From NCBI RefSeq assembly GCF_014250515.1, contig NZ_CP060202.1, positions 3,655,001-3,719,000 of the forward strand: a stretch of 64,000 nucleotides of DNA, read 5' to 3'. This document shows, in pieces, positions 42,929-51,093 of this stretch (the stretch's first letter is position 1; each line of letters begins with the position of its first letter). The stretch comes from Hymenobacter sediminicola. GTDB taxonomy: Bacteria; Bacteroidota; Bacteroidia; Cytophagales; Hymenobacteraceae. The position numbers and the translations under genes are program-made. The notes below the pieces were generated by a model, which was not told the origin of the DNA, made no database searches, and saw nothing but the letters and a program-made list of their open reading frames with translations.

Positions 42929-43621
42929 TTAGTGTCCTGACTGAGCAGCTGATTGTAGAAACCGGCGCAGCTGCCAGTCGGCGTAGCGTTCCAAGAGCGG
43001 CGCAGCGTCGCGCCGGAGGTGGTATTGTCTGGCTTGAAGGCCGGGCGCCAGCTCTGGGTCGGTGCCAAGCAGTGTAAGCATAAGTTGGTTAAACTTAACC
43101 GTATTTGTTGGCAGCACCTGCCATGGCTCATGGCCACGGCGCAGCAACATACTGCTGGAAAGCGCTGTGGTGATGGTGGCCGGGCGGGCAGGGTCGTAGC
43201 TAAGCAATTGGAAGCCCCCACCCCGGTAGAGCTGGCGCGCAAAGGCGGCGGGTATCAAGCGGGGCTGAGGGCGGCGCAGAAAGCGGCGGCGCGGCACGGC
43301 TACCGCGTGAGCCGCCACCACCGTATCACCCAAGTACACAAACCGCTTCAGATCTGTCGGCGAGTAGGCGGTGAATACGCCTCCTTCGTTACGCAGATAG
43401 ACCCGGTCGTTTTCCCATCCGTCAATCCGCACTGTATGCCACTGCCCATCCAAAGCCTGGTAGCTGCCGGCATGGCCGGAGCCTCGCCGAAGCGTAGGGT
43501 CGGCGGCTGGGGCAGGCACAGGAGCCGGAAACGCGGCAGCCCGACGCTGCGCCTGCGCTCCGGAAGGGCGTAAGCTCAGCAGCAGAAACAGCACAACGCT
43601 GTACGACAGGTAGAATTTCAC
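42929..43621 (-). CDS. Hypothetical exported protein
   Basis: 230 residues from a GTG at 43621, which gives a clean signal peptide ('FYLSYSVVLFLLLSLRPSGA', cleaved after AQAQ near residue 25). A Pro-rich linker follows, then a domain with 'DGQWHTVRIDGWENDRVYLR' and 'YSPTDLKRFVYLGDTVVAAH', a pattern seen in many Cytophagales exported proteins of unknown function. The gene ends 10 bases before the next start on the same strand. Confidence 0.7.
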   Translation of the reverse strand: MKFYLSYSVVLFLLLSLRPSGAQAQRRAAAFPAPVPAPAADPTLRRGSGHAGSYQALDGQWHTVRIDGWENDRVYLRNEGGVFTAYSPTDLKRFVYLGDTVVAAHAVAVPRRRFLRRPQPRLIPAAFARQLYRGGGFQLLSYDPARPATITTALSSSMLLRRGHEPWQVLPTNTVKFNQLMLTLLGTDPELAPGLQARQYHLRRDAAPLLERYADWQLRRFLQSAAQSGH

Positions 43622-43698
43622 TGATCCGGGATTAGAGAGAATTGACGTTGCATGCTGGCAGCAGCCCAACAGCCGGTGGCAGAGCAGTCGGCCAGTAG

Positions 43699-43857
43699 CT
43701 AATGACTATCACAGGGACAGGGCATTTTGCCAAACTTAGCTTTGCGCTTCATGGCCGAGGTTTTTTTCTGCTGAGGCGTACGACTGGCGCAGCCCGTAGC
43801 AGCAAGGCCCGAACCCAAAATCAGGGTGGCCATCAGCAAAGTCACAATCTTTCTCAC
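43699..43857 (-). CDS. 52-residue lipoprotein
   Basis: GTG start at 43855-43857, TAG at 43699-43701. It reads 'MRKIVTLLMATLILGSGLAA' then lipobox 'TGC' (Cys23) and a short basic mature part of 30 residues ending 'GKMPCPCDSH'. The signal, lipobox and an upstream TATATTTG element make a real gene likely even though it is short. The CPC-D-x-H end could bind a metal. No family recognised. Confidence 0.65.
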   Translation of the reverse strand: MRKIVTLLMATLILGSGLAATGCASRTPQQKKTSAMKRKAKFGKMPCPCDSH

Positions 43858-43873
43858 CGGCACAGATTTTCGG

Positions 43874-43881
43874 CAAATATA
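43874..43881 (-). promoter_or_regulatory. Promoter -7 element of the small lipoprotein gene
   Basis: On the minus strand TATATTTG, exact to TAnnTTTG, 16 bases upstream of the GTG; the leader would be only about 10 bases. Confidence 0.5.
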
Positions 43882-43942
43882 CGGTTCTTTACCCGTTGGC
43901 CGTGGCCTAACCTCAACTTTCCCCTCGCTTACCTCCTGCTAT

Positions 43943-45598
43943 ATGCCCGTCGGTTTTCAGCTCACAGCCAACGTCATCGACCTGTTTGCCAATACCATTA
44001 CCCCTGCAATCCTACAGGTGGCCGATGGCCGGATTGCCGCCATAACCCCTACCGGCTCTACTACTCCCGACCCGACTCTGCCGTATGCGCTGCCGGGTTT
44101 TGTGGATGCGCACGTGCACGTAGAAAGCTCGCTGCTAGTGCCCGCCGAGTTTGCCCGGCTGGCCGTGGTGCATGGGACCGTTGCTACCGTTTCCGACCCG
44201 CACGAAATTGGGAATGTGCTGGGCGTTGAGGGGGTGGAGTTCATGCTCGAAAGCGGCCGACAGGTACCGTTCAAGTTCTGTTTTGGAGCACCGTCGTGCG
44301 TACCAGCCACGCCATTTGAAACGGCCGGGGCCGAAATAACTGCTGCCGATATCGAGCAGTTGTTCCAGAATCCCGAAATCGGCTATCTGGCGGAGATGAT
44401 GAACTGGCCCGGTGTGCTGCACCGCGACGAATTAGTGATGGAGAAAATCCGGCTGGCGCAGCAGTACGGCCGGCCCGTGGATGGCCACGCCCCCGGCCTG
44501 CGCGGCACCGATGCCAAGTGCTACGCCGAGGCCGGCATCAGCACCGACCACGAATGCTTTACGGCCGAAGAAGCCCTCGACAAGCTGGCCGTGGGCATGA
44601 AGATTCTGATTCGGGAAGGCTCAGCGGCCCGCAACTTCGATGCCCTAATTGAGCTGCTACCCGAGCATTACGAACACCTGATGTTTTGCTCCGACGACAA
44701 GCACCCCGACACGCTGGTGCTAGGGCACATAAACCAGCTGGTACAGCGGGCAGTGGCGTTGGGCCACGATGTGCTGAACGTATTGCGTGTTGCCTGCCGC
44801 AACCCCGCAGAGCATTACCGCCTGCCCGTTGGGCTCCTTCGCGAGAATGACCCTGCTGACTTTATCGTGGTGAATAACCTCACCGATTTCCGGGTGCAAC
44901 AGACGTATCTGAACGGTGAACTGGTGGCCGAAAACGGCCAGACCCGCATTCCATCGGCGCCCGGCCGCGAGGTCAATAACTTTCATGCCCACACGGTGGC
45001 GCCGGCTGATTTCCGATTGCCAGCTCCCACTGCCAGCGAGTCGGTTATCCGGGTGATTGAATGCTTCGATGGGCAGCTTATTACGGCCCGCCATGATGTA
45101 CCAGCCCGCGTTGAGGGTGGCCTGGTGATGCCTGATGTGGCACAGGATATACTCAAGCTGACTGTGGTAAACCGATACCATGCGGCCCCACCAGCGGTGG
45201 CGTTCATCAAAGGATTCGGCTTGAAGCGGGGCGCCCTGGCCAGCAGCGTCGGCCACGACTCGCATAACATCACGGCCGTTGGCTGCGATGATGAAAGCAT
45301 AGCCCGGGCCGTGAACCTGGTGATGGAGGCGAAAGGTGGCTTGGCAGCGGTGGGTGCCAATGGCGAGGAGTTGCTTCTGCCCCTGCCTGTTGCTGGCCTT
45401 ATGTCGGGGCAGGACGGCTACCGCGTAGCCGCCGACTATGCCGCTATTGACGCATTGTCGAGGCGGCTAGGCTCGCCGCTGGGCGCACCCTTCATGACGC
45501 TTTCGTTTATGGCGCTGCTGGTTATTCCTAGCCTCAAGCTCAGCGACAAAGGCCTATTCGATGGGGAGTCGTTCCGGTTTGTGGAAGCCGTAGTCTAG
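43943..45598 (+). CDS. ade: Adenine deaminase
   Basis: Converts adenine to hypoxanthine and ammonia in purine salvage. 551 residues from the ATG at 43943. Metal-site motifs: 'ALPGFVDAHVHVESSLLVPA' (His-x-His), 'VATVSDPHEIGNVLGVEGVE', 'PVDGHAPGLRGTDAKCYAEA', 'ISTDHECFTAEEALDKL' and 'MFCSDDKHPDTLVLGHINQL'. The C-terminal barrel domain 'SSVGHDSHNITAVGCDDESI' is also typical. Full family length. Possible promoter DNA lies under the divergent small lipoprotein gene. Confidence 0.95.
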   Translation: MPVGFQLTANVIDLFANTITPAILQVADGRIAAITPTGSTTPDPTLPYALPGFVDAHVHVESSLLVPAEFARLAVVHGTVATVSDPHEIGNVLGVEGVEFMLESGRQVPFKFCFGAPSCVPATPFETAGAEITAADIEQLFQNPEIGYLAEMMNWPGVLHRDELVMEKIRLAQQYGRPVDGHAPGLRGTDAKCYAEAGISTDHECFTAEEALDKLAVGMKILIREGSAARNFDALIELLPEHYEHLMFCSDDKHPDTLVLGHINQLVQRAVALGHDVLNVLRVACRNPAEHYRLPVGLLRENDPADFIVVNNLTDFRVQQTYLNGELVAENGQTRIPSAPGREVNNFHAHTVAPADFRLPAPTASESVIRVIECFDGQLITARHDVPARVEGGLVMPDVAQDILKLTVVNRYHAAPPAVAFIKGFGLKRGALASSVGHDSHNITAVGCDDESIARAVNLVMEAKGGLAAVGANGEELLLPLPVAGLMSGQDGYRVAADYAAIDALSRRLGSPLGAPFMTLSFMALLVIPSLKLSDKGLFDGESFRFVEAVV

Positions 45599-45619
45599 CT
45601 GCCTACCTCCTAGCAAAAG

Positions 45620-45653
45620 AAAATGCCCACTGGTCAGACCGGTGGGCATTTTT
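45620..45653. terminator. Bidirectional terminator between ade and the response regulator
   Basis: AAAATGCCCAC ... GTGGGCATTTTT with an internal mismatch, between convergent stops; T-runs on both strands. Confidence 0.88.
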
Positions 45654-45683
45654 AGTGAGGGTAGTTGCGGACTATTGTAAGAA

Positions 45684-46106
45684 CTATTCTGCCAGCGCAA
45701 ACCGCTTTTTCATCAGTTTTTCCATCTTCTCCTCTGTCAACGGCTTTGCCAGATACTCTACGTTAGGGTACTGGGCAACTCGCGCCGTATCAGCAGCGTG
45801 CATGGAAGTAGTGAGAACGGCCATGACGGTTTTTTCTTTGGCGGCCTCTGGCAGCTCGTCGTACAGCTTCAGAAACTCAAAGCCATCCATACCGGGCATT
45901 TTCAGATCTACGAACACGAGTTCCGGTATGTCATCGGGACCAACTCCGGTCTGGTCGGGCCCCCATAGAAACTGGAATGCCTGCTCAGCACGGGAGAATG
46001 TGTGGATTCGGTCCGCTACCTCCAGCCGGTTCAGCAAACGATTGTTCAGGAAGCTGGTGGTTTCGTTGTCATCCACTAGCACCACATTGCGCAGCTTTTT
46101 CGACAT
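45684..46106 (-). CDS. Single-domain response regulator (CheY-like)
   Basis: 140 residues, only a receiver domain. Acidic pair Asp12-Asp13 ('VVLVDDNETTSFL'), phosphorylation site Asp67 ('LVFVDLKMPGMDGFEFLKLY'), the Thr switch in 'VMAVLTTSMHAAD', and Lys in 'VEYLAKPLTEEKM'. There is no output domain, so it acts through protein contacts or as a phosphorelay part; the kinase gene is not nearby. Confidence 0.92.
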   Translation of the reverse strand: MSKKLRNVVLVDDNETTSFLNNRLLNRLEVADRIHTFSRAEQAFQFLWGPDQTGVGPDDIPELVFVDLKMPGMDGFEFLKLYDELPEAAKEKTVMAVLTTSMHAADTARVAQYPNVEYLAKPLTEEKMEKLMKKRFALAE

Positions 46107-46169
46107 AAGGCAAGAGTTTGGTTATGGTAGGCTGTAAAGCGAGTGACTGAGTCGGCAGATGCAGCCGAG

Positions 46170-47147
46170 TTACAGCCAGCCCTGCGCACGCATCCAGTCG
46201 TCGTTGTAGATTTTGCCCAAATAGCGCGTGCCATGGTCGGGCAGAATAATAACCATGGTGTCGTCCTCTTTCAGGTGCTCCCGGGCATATTCTAAGGCGC
46301 CGTGCACAGCCGAGCCACAGGACCAGCCAACAAACAACCCTTCTTCTTTTGCCAGACGCCGTGTCATGACAGCAGCATCTTGATCGGTTACTTTGATGAA
46401 CAGGTCAATCAGATCGAAGTTAACATTTTTGGGCAAAATGTCTTCGCCAATGCCTTCGGTCTTGTAAGGATAGATTTCGTTTTCGTCGAAAATACCCGTC
46501 TCCTTGTATTTTTTGAACACGGAGCCATAGGTATCAAGGCCTACTGCTACCACGGCCGGGTTTTGCTCCTTCAGGTACTGCGCCGTGCCGCAAATGGTGC
46601 CGCCGGTGCCCACACCGCAGGCCAAGTGCGTAATGGTGCCTTCCGTCTGCTTCCAGATTTCGGGGCCGGTGCCTTCGTAGTGCGCCGCTGTGTTCGACAT
46701 GTTGTCGTACTGGTTCGGGTAGAACGAGTTAGGCGTTTCCTCGCTCAGGCGCTTGGCCACCGAGTAGTAGGAGCGTGGGTCTTCGGGCGCTACGTCTACG
46801 GGGCACACCACTACCTGGGCTCCTACGGCGCGCAGAATGTCCTGCTTCTCCTTGCTCTGCTTGTCGCTCATCACGAAGATGCACTTGTAGCCACGGGCAA
46901 TGGCTGCCAGCGCCAGGCCCATGCCCGTGTTGCCGCTGGTACCTTCGATGATGGTGCCACCGGGCTTGAGCAGGCCGGCTTTCTCGGCGTCCTCAATCAT
47001 TTTCACGGCCATCCGGTCTTTCACCGAGTTGCCGGGGTTGAAGTATTCTACCTTGGCCAGAATGGTGCCTTTGATGCCATCGGTGACGCTGTTGAGCTTC
47101 ACCAGCGGCGTATTGCCAATGGCTTCAATGATATTGTTCAGGTACAT
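46170..47147 (-). CDS. PLP-dependent cysteine synthase family protein
   Basis: 325 residues from the ATG at 47147. The PLP lysine is Lys43 in 'YFNPGNSVKDRMAVKMIED'; the phosphate loop is 'GTSGNTGMGLAL' and 'CGVGTGGTICGTAQYLKEQN'. The middle part ('SYYSVAKRLSEETPNSFYPN', 'GLDTYGSVFKKYKETG') is more like the catalytic core of cystathionine beta-synthase than CysK; CBS domains are lacking. It makes cysteine or cystathionine from O-acetylserine/serine. Confidence 0.9.
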   Translation of the reverse strand: MYLNNIIEAIGNTPLVKLNSVTDGIKGTILAKVEYFNPGNSVKDRMAVKMIEDAEKAGLLKPGGTIIEGTSGNTGMGLALAAIARGYKCIFVMSDKQSKEKQDILRAVGAQVVVCPVDVAPEDPRSYYSVAKRLSEETPNSFYPNQYDNMSNTAAHYEGTGPEIWKQTEGTITHLACGVGTGGTICGTAQYLKEQNPAVVAVGLDTYGSVFKKYKETGIFDENEIYPYKTEGIGEDILPKNVNFDLIDLFIKVTDQDAAVMTRRLAKEEGLFVGWSCGSAVHGALEYAREHLKEDDTMVIILPDHGTRYLGKIYNDDWMRAQGWL

Positions 47148-47192
47148 GCGTAAGCGTGAGAAGTGAGAGGGGGAATTTGCGTGAGAGAACCA

Positions 47193-47200
47193 CAAAGGTA
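47193..47200 (-). promoter_or_regulatory. Promoter -7 element of the cysteine synthase gene
   Basis: On the minus strand TACCTTTG, exact to TAnnTTTG, 45 bases upstream of the start; no TTG at the -33 distance. Confidence 0.55.
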
Positions 47201-47371
47201 CGGATTTCGGCCGGCCGCTCCAGCCAGTTGTTCTGTATTGTCCAGATACACTTTCCAGGATTTTCCCTTCAACTCACACTGCTATAGCTCTTTACCCCGG
47301 CGTTTTCAACTCCGGAATCATTCTGATGCCAACCGCAGATTCATCTGGTTGCCTTTCCTCTGATTCTCACC

Positions 47372-47401
47372 TTGCCCCGCCCCCAAAAAAGGCTACTTTT
47401 G
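47372..47401 (+). promoter_or_regulatory. Promoter of sucD
   Basis: TTG at 47372-47374, 19 bases, TACTTTTG at 47394-47401: the complete Bacteroidota promoter consensus. A transcript would start near 47408, giving a leader of about 60 bases. Confidence 0.8.
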
Positions 47402-47470
47402 CACACCGGTTGCCCCATAGAGGCTGCCTCCCCCACCCCAACCGAATAACTCCTCTAACCCCCTCTTCTA

Positions 47471-48352
47471 ATGAGTGTTCTGGTAAATAAGGATTCTAAA
47501 GTGATAGTACAGGGCTTCACCGGCTCTGAAGGCTCGTTCCATGCGCAGCAGATGATTGAGTACGGTACCAACGTGGTTGGCGGCGTAACGCCCGGCAAAG
47601 GCGGTACCATGCACCTCGACCGTCCTGTGTTCAACACCGTAGCTGAAGCCGTAGAGCAGGCCGGTGCCGATACCAGCATCATCTTCGTGCCTCCGGCTTT
47701 CGCCGCCGACGCTATTATGGAAGCGGCCGACGCAGGCATTAAGGTTATCGTTACCATCACCGAAGGCATTCCGACCAAGGACATGATTGCGGTGAAGGAA
47801 TACCTAAAAGGCCGCGAGGGTCTGCGCATGATCGGGCCAAACTGCCCCGGTGTGATGACCGCCGGTGAGTGCAAAGTGGGTATCATGCCCGGCTTTATCT
47901 TCACGAAAGGCAAAATCGGTATCGTTTCGAAGTCGGGCACACTGACGTACGAAGCTGTCGATCAGCTCACCAAGGCTGGCCTGGGCCAGACCACGGCCAT
48001 CGGCATTGGCGGCGACCCCATCATCGGTACTACCACCAAAGAAGCGGTGGAGCTGCTCATGAACGACCCCGAAACCGAAGGCATCGTAATGATTGGTGAG
48101 ATTGGCGGCGGTATGGAAGCCGAAGCTGCTCGCTGGATCAAGGAAACTGGCAACAAGAAGCCCGTAGTAGGCTTCATTGCCGGCCAGACCGCACCTCCCG
48201 GCCGCCGCATGGGCCACGCCGGTGCCATTGTAGGCGGTGCCGACGACACGGCAGCTGCTAAAATGGCCATCATGCGCGAGTGCGGCATCCACGTTGTGGA
48301 TTCGCCCGCTGAAATCGGCGACACGATGCTGCGCGTACTGAGCGGCAAGTAA
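47471..48352 (+). CDS. sucD: Succinyl-CoA ligase, alpha subunit
   Basis: TCA cycle: succinyl-CoA plus ADP/GDP and phosphate to succinate and ATP/GTP. 293 residues. CoA-binding Rossmann part '[20 protein letters not shown]' and '[20 protein letters not shown]', '[20 protein letters not shown]', '[15 protein letters not shown]', and the phosphohistidine loop '[15 protein letters not shown]' (His near residue 248). The beta-subunit gene sucC is not adjacent here, as often in Bacteroidota. A full promoter precedes it and a very long palindrome follows four bases after the stop. Confidence 0.96.
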   Translation: MSVLVNKDSKVIVQGFTGSEGSFHAQQMIEYGTNVVGGVTPGKGGTMHLDRPVFNTVAEAVEQAGADTSIIFVPPAFAADAIMEAADAGIKVIVTITEGIPTKDMIAVKEYLKGREGLRMIGPNCPGVMTAGECKVGIMPGFIFTKGKIGIVSKSGTLTYEAVDQLTKAGLGQTTAIGIGGDPIIGTTTKEAVELLMNDPETEGIVMIGEIGGGMEAEAARWIKETGNKKPVVGFIAGQTAPPGRRMGHAGAIVGGADDTAAAKMAIMRECGIHVVDSPAEIGDTMLRVLSGK

Positions 48353-48355
48353 TTC

Positions 48356-48427
48356 AGTAACTACCTACTGACAAAAGAAAAGCCCCGGCCTAGGCCGGGG
48401 CTTTTCTTTTGTCAGTAGGTAGTTACT
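48356..48427. terminator. 72-bp perfect palindrome, bidirectional terminator
   Basis: Exactly self-complementary over 72 bases with no loop, centred on CCTAGG (48389-48394). Its core AAAAGCCCCGGCC / GGCCGGGGCTTTT is a strong intrinsic terminator in both directions. It starts 4 bases after the sucD stop and its right end contains the stop codon (48423-48425) of the convergent lipoprotein gene. Confidence 0.92.
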
Positions 48428-49199
48428 TAGGCGCCAGAACCGTCTGTGGAAGATGAAATAAGTGAGGGCGAATCACAATGCCGGCCCCAATGAGGGACGA
48501 AACTGGCGTTAGGTTGCGGTAGTCGGGGCTGCGGCTGTCGGCGCCAACAGCGGCGGAAAGGCCGAAGGTGGCCTGGCCCTGAATGACTCCGCGCCCAACG
48601 CGAATGAAAACCGTTGGTTCCAGAAAGAAACGGCTGGATGGCTCAACGGCCACCTCGTCCCGGCGCAGGCGGCTATAGTCGACGAAGGTGCCGCGCAAGG
48701 ACGTACCGAAGCTAATACGCTTCAATTGCCGGGCCACATACACCTGCCCGTAGTAGCGCCGGTAGTTGGCCCGATAGTGTACCGTCGGGCCCGAGAAAAA
48801 GAGCAGCTCGAAGTTAGGATCATAAACACTGGCTTTGGCGAAGCCGATACCGCCGATGGCAGCCAGATAGGTTGCCTGGTCCTTGCCCAGCAGCCGATAC
48901 GTGCCCACGCCCAGTCCCGCCTGCCGATGCACATTTTGGTAATTGACGGTCACGTTGTTGCTGGTTTCGCTGCCTTTGCTTGTTTGCAGCGCGGTTTCGG
49001 CAGCCAGCAGCAGACCCGGCGCCGGCGACCAGGCCGCACCTACTTCCAGGCTGGAAGTGCCGCGCGTACCAGCCGTGATTTCTACTTCGCCCTTGCTACG
49101 AAGCAGCGGAGTGCTGGGTACAGTGGGCACATACACGGCGCAACCACTCAGCAGGCCGATCAGGGTTGGCAGAAAGAAGGAAAGTAGTTTTGGTTTCAT
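48423..49199 (-). CDS. Barrel-like lipoprotein, paralogue 1
   Basis: 258 residues with lipobox 'LLSGC' (Cys20). Right after the lipid Cys comes the family mark 'AVYVPTVPSTPLLRSKGEVE': Tyr, then Pro spaced by three, then Gly-Glu. The rest is alternating strand segments ('SLEVGAAWSPAPGLLLAAET', 'RRYYGQVYVARQLKRISFGT', 'IGAGIVIRPHLFHLPQTVLA') suggesting a small barrel or strand-rich fold. The 3' end lies inside the 72-bp palindrome. The function is unknown. Confidence 0.78.
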   Translation of the reverse strand: MKPKLLSFFLPTLIGLLSGCAVYVPTVPSTPLLRSKGEVEITAGTRGTSSLEVGAAWSPAPGLLLAAETALQTSKGSETSNNVTVNYQNVHRQAGLGVGTYRLLGKDQATYLAAIGGIGFAKASVYDPNFELLFFSGPTVHYRANYRRYYGQVYVARQLKRISFGTSLRGTFVDYSRLRRDEVAVEPSSRFFLEPTVFIRVGRGVIQGQATFGLSAAVGADSRSPDYRNLTPVSSLIGAGIVIRPHLFHLPQTVLAPK

Positions 49200-49277
49200 A
49201 AGAATATTCCGACAGGGAGAGAAAGTAGATTTCAAGTAATCAGCTAAATATGGCCATCTGAGGTAACAGGAATAGAC

Positions 49278-49997
49278 CTAGCGGCTTCTCAGAAAAGGCT
49301 GCCAGCCGATACCCATACCGAAGAACGGAGTTGGAACTCCGGCAGAAAACCAACGGTCCGTTTGGCCAGCCGAGTCCTGGTCGCCCGGAGCTTTCAGATT
49401 GCTCAGTGATATGCCCATTGTAGTCTGCCAGAACCAGGCGTCGCTCCACCCGATGCGCCGGCGCATAGCCAAGGCCAGCTCGTGGCGATACGTACCAAAA
49501 TCGGGAATAGAGTTGCCGTCGTTTACCACCTCGGTATACTGAAGCCGCGACAGCCGATAGGTGAGGCTGGCCGCCCCGAAAGACCCTATTCTGGCAATAC
49601 CGACCTGCCCAAACAGCTTGCTATACTTCCCCTGGCGCTGCTCGCAGCCCCAGGCGCAGGTTTGCCGATTGACAGCCGCATATCCGCCGCCGCCAGTAGC
49701 ATTCATCAGCCAGTTATCGTTCAGGTGCCAGTAGCGGCCTACTCCTAACTCACCCTGTTGGGTACGCAGATACTGCTGACCACCGAGTTTCAGGCCGAGA
49801 GAGCCGCTGCCGGTCAGCACTACGTGCGGCAATGGCGAGTAGGCAGCTGTAGCTTCCACACGGGCCGAAGGCTGCACGCTGGCTGTCACTTCCAACTGGC
49901 CGCTTTCTTCTACCAGCGGCATGGTGGGTGTCATGGGGGCATACACGGTACAGCTGGTTAGGGCGAGGCCGCATACCGCGTAAAAGACAGCTTTCAT
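49278..49997 (-). CDS. Barrel-like lipoprotein, paralogue 2
   Basis: 239 residues with lipobox 'LTSC' (Cys16). Family start 'TVYAPMTPTMPLVEESGQLE' and strand pattern 'ARVEATAAYSPLPHVVLTGS', 'GELGVGRYWHLNDNWLMNAT', ending 'FGMGIGWQPFLRSR'. Two extra cysteines occur in 'NRQTCAWGCEQRQG', which could form a disulfide. It is separated by 78 bases from paralogue 1 and on the same strand. Upstream it carries the GTATCAGACTTT motif. Confidence 0.78.
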   Translation of the reverse strand: MKAVFYAVCGLALTSCTVYAPMTPTMPLVEESGQLEVTASVQPSARVEATAAYSPLPHVVLTGSGSLGLKLGGQQYLRTQQGELGVGRYWHLNDNWLMNATGGGGYAAVNRQTCAWGCEQRQGKYSKLFGQVGIARIGSFGAASLTYRLSRLQYTEVVNDGNSIPDFGTYRHELALAMRRRIGWSDAWFWQTTMGISLSNLKAPGDQDSAGQTDRWFSAGVPTPFFGMGIGWQPFLRSR

Positions 49998-50064
49998 AGA
50001 GGGTTACATAAAGTCTGCCCGAAGTAGCTGTTCTTTCTCCCGAATCCCGAATCAATTCATTCGG

Positions 50065-50076
50065 GTATCAGACTTT
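50065..50076. repeat. GTATCWGACTTT motif, copy upstream of paralogue 2
   Basis: GTATCAGACTTT, 68 bases upstream of the paralogue 2 start, directly beside a small inverted repeat (CCCGAAT at 50046-50052, ATTCGGG at 50059-50065). A partial copy, ATCTGACTTTTG, lies at 50155-50166. Two further full copies lie at 53514-53525 and 53602-53613. Confidence 0.4.
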
Positions 50077-50182
50077 TCAAACGCGAGTTTCAGGTTACTT
50101 AACACACCCAATACTATTCTAATAGGCTTTCAGCAGCTTTTATCAACCCTTACAATCTGACTTTTGCGGCGGGCCAATTCCC

Positions 50183-50947
50183 TTACTTCTCGCCGTCCTG
50201 ACCACCCAGATTAACCACGATACCGAGCTGAAACACCGAGTTGGCCGCTTTCAGATATTTGCGGTGAATGAGCCCGAAGTTGCTGCCACTAATCATCTGG
50301 AGTTGTAGCGGCCCCAACACCTGAATACGGGTGTAAGTAATGGGTTCGAGGAAAATATTGTCTTCGGGAGCGTGGGCCACTCCGTTGAGCCGAAACCCAT
50401 TGAGTTGCACGTAGCTGGCGCGCAGGGCCGTGCCGTAGGTGAAAGGCCAGTCGCGGCCCAGTACATGGAAGCTTTTCTTTTCCTTGGAAGTGTAGTTCAC
50501 CTGCAGGAAATATTTGTTGAGCGTGCCTTCGCGGGTTTCGGTGGGCACGTTGGTTTCGCGGCTGTATTCGGTGTATTTGGTACTGCCCACGCCTAGGCCA
50601 CCATACACTTCAAGCACACGTCGGTCTTGGCGGAGGCGGGTGAAATAGCCGAGGCCCCCTTCCACAAAATCGTGGTCCTGGGTTTGGCGGTTGTCTTTGG
50701 AGCCGAAGAAACTCTGCTTCTTATCGGCGTGCAGGAAAGAGGCCGACCCCATGACACCCAGATGGTTAGAAATGGCGTAGGCACCCTGCACGGCCGTGTT
50801 TTGGCTGAAGTTGGTATGAATGCCGGCGCTCCACTCGCCCTTTTGCGTGAGCAGCGGCACTTGAGGCGGCGGCGGAAAGTAAAGTGACGTGCAGCCGGCC
50901 AGCAGGGGCAGCAGCAGAAGCAGAAGCGCGCGGAGCAAAACGGGCAT
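50183..50947 (-). CDS. Barrel-like lipoprotein, paralogue 3
   Basis: 254 residues from the ATG at 50947, the most divergent copy. Lipobox 'LLAGC' (Cys19), then 'TSLYFPPPPQVPLLTQKGEW', 'AVQGAYAISNHLGVMGSASF', 'VEGGLGYFTRLRQDRRVLEV', and the end 'VFQLGIVVNLGGQDGEK'. The Y-x-P spacing and Gly-Glu are kept. The upstream residues of the open frame are not protein-like. It is divergent from the disulfide oxidoreductase gene. Confidence 0.78.
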   Translation of the reverse strand: MPVLLRALLLLLLPLLAGCTSLYFPPPPQVPLLTQKGEWSAGIHTNFSQNTAVQGAYAISNHLGVMGSASFLHADKKQSFFGSKDNRQTQDHDFVEGGLGYFTRLRQDRRVLEVYGGLGVGSTKYTEYSRETNVPTETREGTLNKYFLQVNYTSKEKKSFHVLGRDWPFTYGTALRASYVQLNGFRLNGVAHAPEDNIFLEPITYTRIQVLGPLQLQMISGSNFGLIHRKYLKAANSVFQLGIVVNLGGQDGEK

Positions 50948-51093
50948 TGGATGCGGTGGCAGGTCGGAAAACAGGAATCGGAGGCAAAACGCGTAAAGCG
51001 GAGTTTCGTTGTGTGGCAGCCGCAGGCTCGTCAGTTGCGTAGAGCCTGTCAGACCCACGCAGGGTAGGTTCCCGTTTTCAAACTTCGTGTTTT

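Noticed and set aside
42919..43242. N-terminal extension of the gene at 42517-42918
   Set aside because: It overlaps the exported protein gene in another frame and reads as Cys/Pro/Arg-rich non-protein sequence; the ATG at 42918 is the natural start.
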